The translations under genes were made by a program, and so were the position numbers. DNA of 64,000 nt. Origin: Flavobacteriales bacterium UBA952. GTDB lineage: Bacteria > Bacteroidota > Bacteroidia > Flavobacteriales_D > Crocinitomicaceae. Positions 61,454 to 64,000 of the stretch are shown here, in pieces (positions within the stretch are counted from its first letter, which is position 1; each line of letters opens with the position of its first letter). Below the pieces are notes generated by a model. The model saw only the letters and a list, made by a program, of their open reading frames with translations. It searched no databases and was not told the DNA's origin. The DNA is taken from contig CAJJBU010000003.1 in the NCBI GenBank assembly GCA_905182495.1, positions 310,001-374,000 of the forward strand, in the 5' to 3' direction.

Positions 61454-64000
61454 ATGGATCGTTTAGAAAATATAAAAGCAGAGTTAAATTCCTTTATAAA
61501 GAAGTATTACAAAAATAAATTTTTAAAAGGTCTTCTTGCGTCGCTGGTTGTATTTTTATTATCCCTGTATCTTATCTCTATAGCTGAATTTTATGGGCGC
61601 TTTAGTTCTAATATACGTTTCATTTTTCTTTCTTTTTTTATTTTACTTAATGGATACATATTAATAATTTATTGTTTATCGCCTCTTTTTAGTTTTGTTC
61701 AACAAACAAAAAGACTGTCTCATGAAAAAGCTTCGAAAATGATTGGAATATTATTCCCTGATATTTCTGATCAATTAACGAATTTACTGCAGTTAGATAA
61801 AAAAATAAAAGAAGAGGATCAATATCAAATAGAGTTATTAAAAGCCAGTATTGAGCAGAAAATAAACAAAATAGGGTATGTTAAATTTTCTAAAGCTATT
61901 TCTTATTCAGAAAATAAGAGGTATCTAAAATATGTTTTACCTCCTGTTTTTATGTTTTTTATTTTTACAGCTTTTATTCCTGAAATGTTCACCCAGGGGT
62001 CTTTTAGAATATTAAACTTCTCAAAACAATTCCAAGAAAAAGCACCCTTTATCTTCTTACTAAAACAAAATGATTTAAAATTAACAGAAGGAGAGGATTT
62101 ATATATAAAAGTTGAATTAATTGGTAATCAATTTCCCAATCGCTTATATATTAATTCTGATCAAGGTATCTTTTTAATGAATAAAATTAAATCCAACACA
62201 TTTGAGTGTGTTTTAAGAAAACCTATAAACAAACAAACCTTCTTTTTTTCAAGCTCTAAATTTAATAGTCAAACATATGAAATAGATGTTTTAGGTAAAA
62301 GTATGCTTGGTAAATGGGATGCTCTAATAAAGTTTCCTAAATACCTAGAAATGGAAGATTTAATAATTAATAATTCCGCAGACATAACGGTTCCTGAGGG
62401 AAGTATAATTTTCTGGAGCGGGAAAGTTAAAAATATTTCAAAGGTCAGTATCTCTTATAATGAAATGAATAAAAACTTTTTTAAGTCTGGTTTTTCTTTT
62501 ACTCAAAAATGTTTAGAGAGTAGTGATTTAATTATCCAGATGACAAATAGCCATAATGGAGCTTTAGATTCTCTAAATTATTTTATTCAGGTTATTAAAG
62601 ATTCTTATCCTGAAATAAAAATACAAGAGGAAAAAGATAGTTTAAAAGATGGATTATTTCATTTTAAAGGCACCGCTTCAGATGATTATGGTTTGTATGA
62701 CTTAAATTTTAATTATGATGTTTCTTCTAAAAATAAGAATACAAGAAGTGAAAACATAAGATTTAAGAACATAAATGGTACAAAAGTTAGTTTTGAATTT
62801 TCTATTGACTTTACGGATGAAAATATAGCCTTGAGTGATGAAATATTATATTATTTTTCTGTAACTGATAATGATGGAGTGAATGGGCATAAAACAAGTT
62901 TAAGTAATAGAAACACCTACCAAATACCTGATTTAAAAACACTTAATAAAAATAGAGAAAAAGAACAAAATAATATTAAAAAAGAACTTAATGATGTATT
63001 AAAAGCGACAGAGGTGTTTCAAAAAGAAATTAATGAGCTTAATAAGGAATTTAAAAAAAATAAAAATAATGAGTGGAATAAATTAAATGACCTGAATAAT
63101 TTAAAAGATCAGCAACAAGAGTTGTTAAATAAACTAGAAAACATACAAGAAAGACTGGACAAGTCTCTCCAGGAAAAAAATAAACTATCAGAATTAGATA
63201 AAGAACTGTTACAAAAGCAAGACCTATTAGAAGACTTGTTAAAAGAGGTAATGGATGATGAGCTTAAGAAACTCTTGGAGGAACTTGAAGAACTGCTTAA
63301 AAAAAATGATCAAAAGCAATTGAATGAAAAAATGGAGGAACTTGATCAAAGTGCTGAGGATATGAAAAAGCAGCTCGATCGCAGTTTGGAAATGTTAAAA
63401 AAACTACAAGTCAATGAGAAAATAGATGATTTAGAAAAAGAACTGAAGGACCTGGCAAAAAAACAAAAAGACCTCGCAGTGAAAAAAGAAAAAACCAAAG
63501 AAAGTCAAGATGAAATAAAGGAAGCCTTTAAAGAAATAGAAAAGGGAATTAAAGAGCTTGAAGAGTTGAATAAAAAGTTAGAAACACCAATGGATATTGA
63601 GTCTACAGATGAAGAACAAAAAGAAATAGAGGAAAAACTTAACGAAGCCGGTGAAAAAATAGAGAAGAATAAAAAAAATAAAGCATCTGAAAGTCAAGGA
63701 GAGGCGGGTGAAAAAATGGAGGATCTTGCTGAACAATTAAATCAAATGCAACAAGAATCAGAACAGAGCCAAAACGAAGAAGATATGGAGGATTTGAGAA
63801 AAATACTTGAAGCCTTGGTTCTTTTAAGTATGGATCAAGAAGATTTGCTAGATAAATTTAATTTGGTTCAAATTAATGACCCAGCCTTTAGAAAGTATGG
63901 GCGTAAACAGCGTAGAATAAATGACGACACTAAAATTGTTAAGGACAGTTTATTGGCATTGGCAAAAAGACAACCAGTTTTAGCAACCTTTATTGATAAA
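61454..64000 (+). CDS. DUF4175 family membrane protein, N-terminal part (cut by window edge)
   Basis: The frame is open from the ATG at 61454 to the window edge, 849 codons. Two or three transmembrane helices lie at about residues 25-45, 55-75 and 155-175. A beta-rich outer region covers about 200-490. From about 500 to 800 the protein is almost entirely coiled coil, rich in lysine, glutamate and leucine. This matches DUF4175 proteins of Bacteroidota, which often lie near ybeY and mnmG. Function is unknown. The gene has about 25% GC, well below neighbouring genes at about 40%, with strong use of TTA and AAA/GAA codons. Confidence 0.82.
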   Translation, partial: MDRLENIKAELNSFIKKYYKNKFLKGLLASLVVFLLSLYLISIAEFYGRFSSNIRFIFLSFFILLNGYILIIYCLSPLFSFVQQTKRLSHEKASKMIGILFPDISDQLTNLLQLDKKIKEEDQYQIELLKASIEQKINKIGYVKFSKAISYSENKRYLKYVLPPVFMFFIFTAFIPEMFTQGSFRILNFSKQFQEKAPFIFLLKQNDLKLTEGEDLYIKVELIGNQFPNRLYINSDQGIFLMNKIKSNTFECVLRKPINKQTFFFSSSKFNSQTYEIDVLGKSMLGKWDALIKFPKYLEMEDLIINNSADITVPEGSIIFWSGKVKNISKVSISYNEMNKNFFKSGFSFTQKCLESSDLIIQMTNSHNGALDSLNYFIQVIKDSYPEIKIQEEKDSLKDGLFHFKGTASDDYGLYDLNFNYDVSSKNKNTRSENIRFKNINGTKVSFEFSIDFTDENIALSDEILYYFSVTDNDGVNGHKTSLSNRNTYQIPDLKTLNKNREKEQNNIKKELNDVLKATEVFQKEINELNKEFKKNKNNEWNKLNDLNNLKDQQQELLNKLENIQERLDKSLQEKNKLSELDKELLQKQDLLEDLLKEVMDDELKKLLEELEELLKKNDQKQLNEKMEELDQSAEDMKKQLDRSLEMLKKLQVNEKIDDLEKELKDLAKKQKDLAVKKEKTKESQDEIKEAFKEIEKGIKELEELNKKLETPMDIESTDEEQKEIEEKLNEAGEKIEKNKKNKASESQGEAGEKMEDLAEQLNQMQQESEQSQNEEDMEDLRKILEALVLLSMDQEDLLDKFNLVQINDPAFRKYGRKQRRINDDTKIVKDSLLALAKRQPVLATFIDK

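Noticed and set aside
1..64000. tRNA, rRNA, CRISPR arrays, insertion sequences and phage genes
   Set aside because: Gaps between genes were read on both strands; none shows cloverleaf, repeat-spacer or transposase features.

Overview
The window looks like a chromosomal segment of a marine member of Bacteroidota, most likely order Flavobacteriales. The reasons are six or more secreted proteins with C-terminal type IX secretion (T9SS) sorting or gliding-associated domains, Bacteroidetes-type promoters (TTG/TTTG, then TAnnTTTG), very low use of Shine-Dalgarno sites, many DUF families typical of the phylum, and core gene pairs usual for it (glycogen synthase-like/DUF4270/glmS, divergent from panC). 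GC is roughly 40% for most of the window and falls to about 25% after position 61024. No rRNA, tRNA, CRISPR array, insertion sequence or prophage was found.

Layout. 1-6000: the start of a secreted GH16 glycanase (cut by the window edge), fadD, an S4 RNA-binding protein and a large glycine-rich gliding-associated protein. 6100-10100 (minus): a glycogen synthase-like, DUF4270 and glmS operon. 10167-12586 (plus): panC, a flippase-like membrane protein and a heptose-phosphate adenylyltransferase. 12583-16127 (minus): an unknown exported protein and an AsmA-like protein. 16411-22248 (plus): an HMG-CoA synthase family enzyme, a triple-FAS1 surface protein, rluF and lysS. 22258-26234 (minus): a single polypeptide joining lycopene cyclase to a Brp/Blh beta-carotene cleavage enzyme, then a choice-of-anchor-B protein and a TrmH-like methyltransferase. 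26316-31255 (plus): mutS, a DUF4442 protein, a membrane-anchored CotH-like protein and a bacilliredoxin. 31541-40131: two glycosyltransferases, DUF1456, DUF2071, a CotH/lipoprotein/DUF2490 cluster, a broken dehydratase/epimerase fragment, an HxlR regulator and a bestrophin. 40233-43013: a GNAT enzyme and a kinase-aminotransferase fusion. 44479-49853: a tightly packed cluster with a Rieske oxygenase, ECF sigma factor, small membrane protein, Spy/CpxP-like protein, MbnP, MbnH-like dihaem peroxidase and YHYH protein. 49918-61023: housekeeping and envelope genes (pseudouridine synthase, a very large histidine kinase, uridine kinase, thiol oxidoreductase, secreted S1 protease, hemW, rpiB). 61024-64000: an AT-rich intergenic region with DnaA-box-like repeats, followed by a truncated DUF4175 gene.

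How the genes fit together. The most striking item is the CrtY-Blh fusion at 22258-24219. It would turn lycopene into beta-carotene and then retinal in one protein, which suggests rhodopsin phototrophy elsewhere in the genome; the HMG-CoA synthase family gene nearby may supply isoprenoid precursors by the mevalonate route. The 44.5-49.9 kb cluster looks like a sigma-factor-controlled periplasmic copper/redox system. Two genes (a CotH protein and MbnP) carry apparent single-base frameshifts, so either base-call errors or real decay must be considered.
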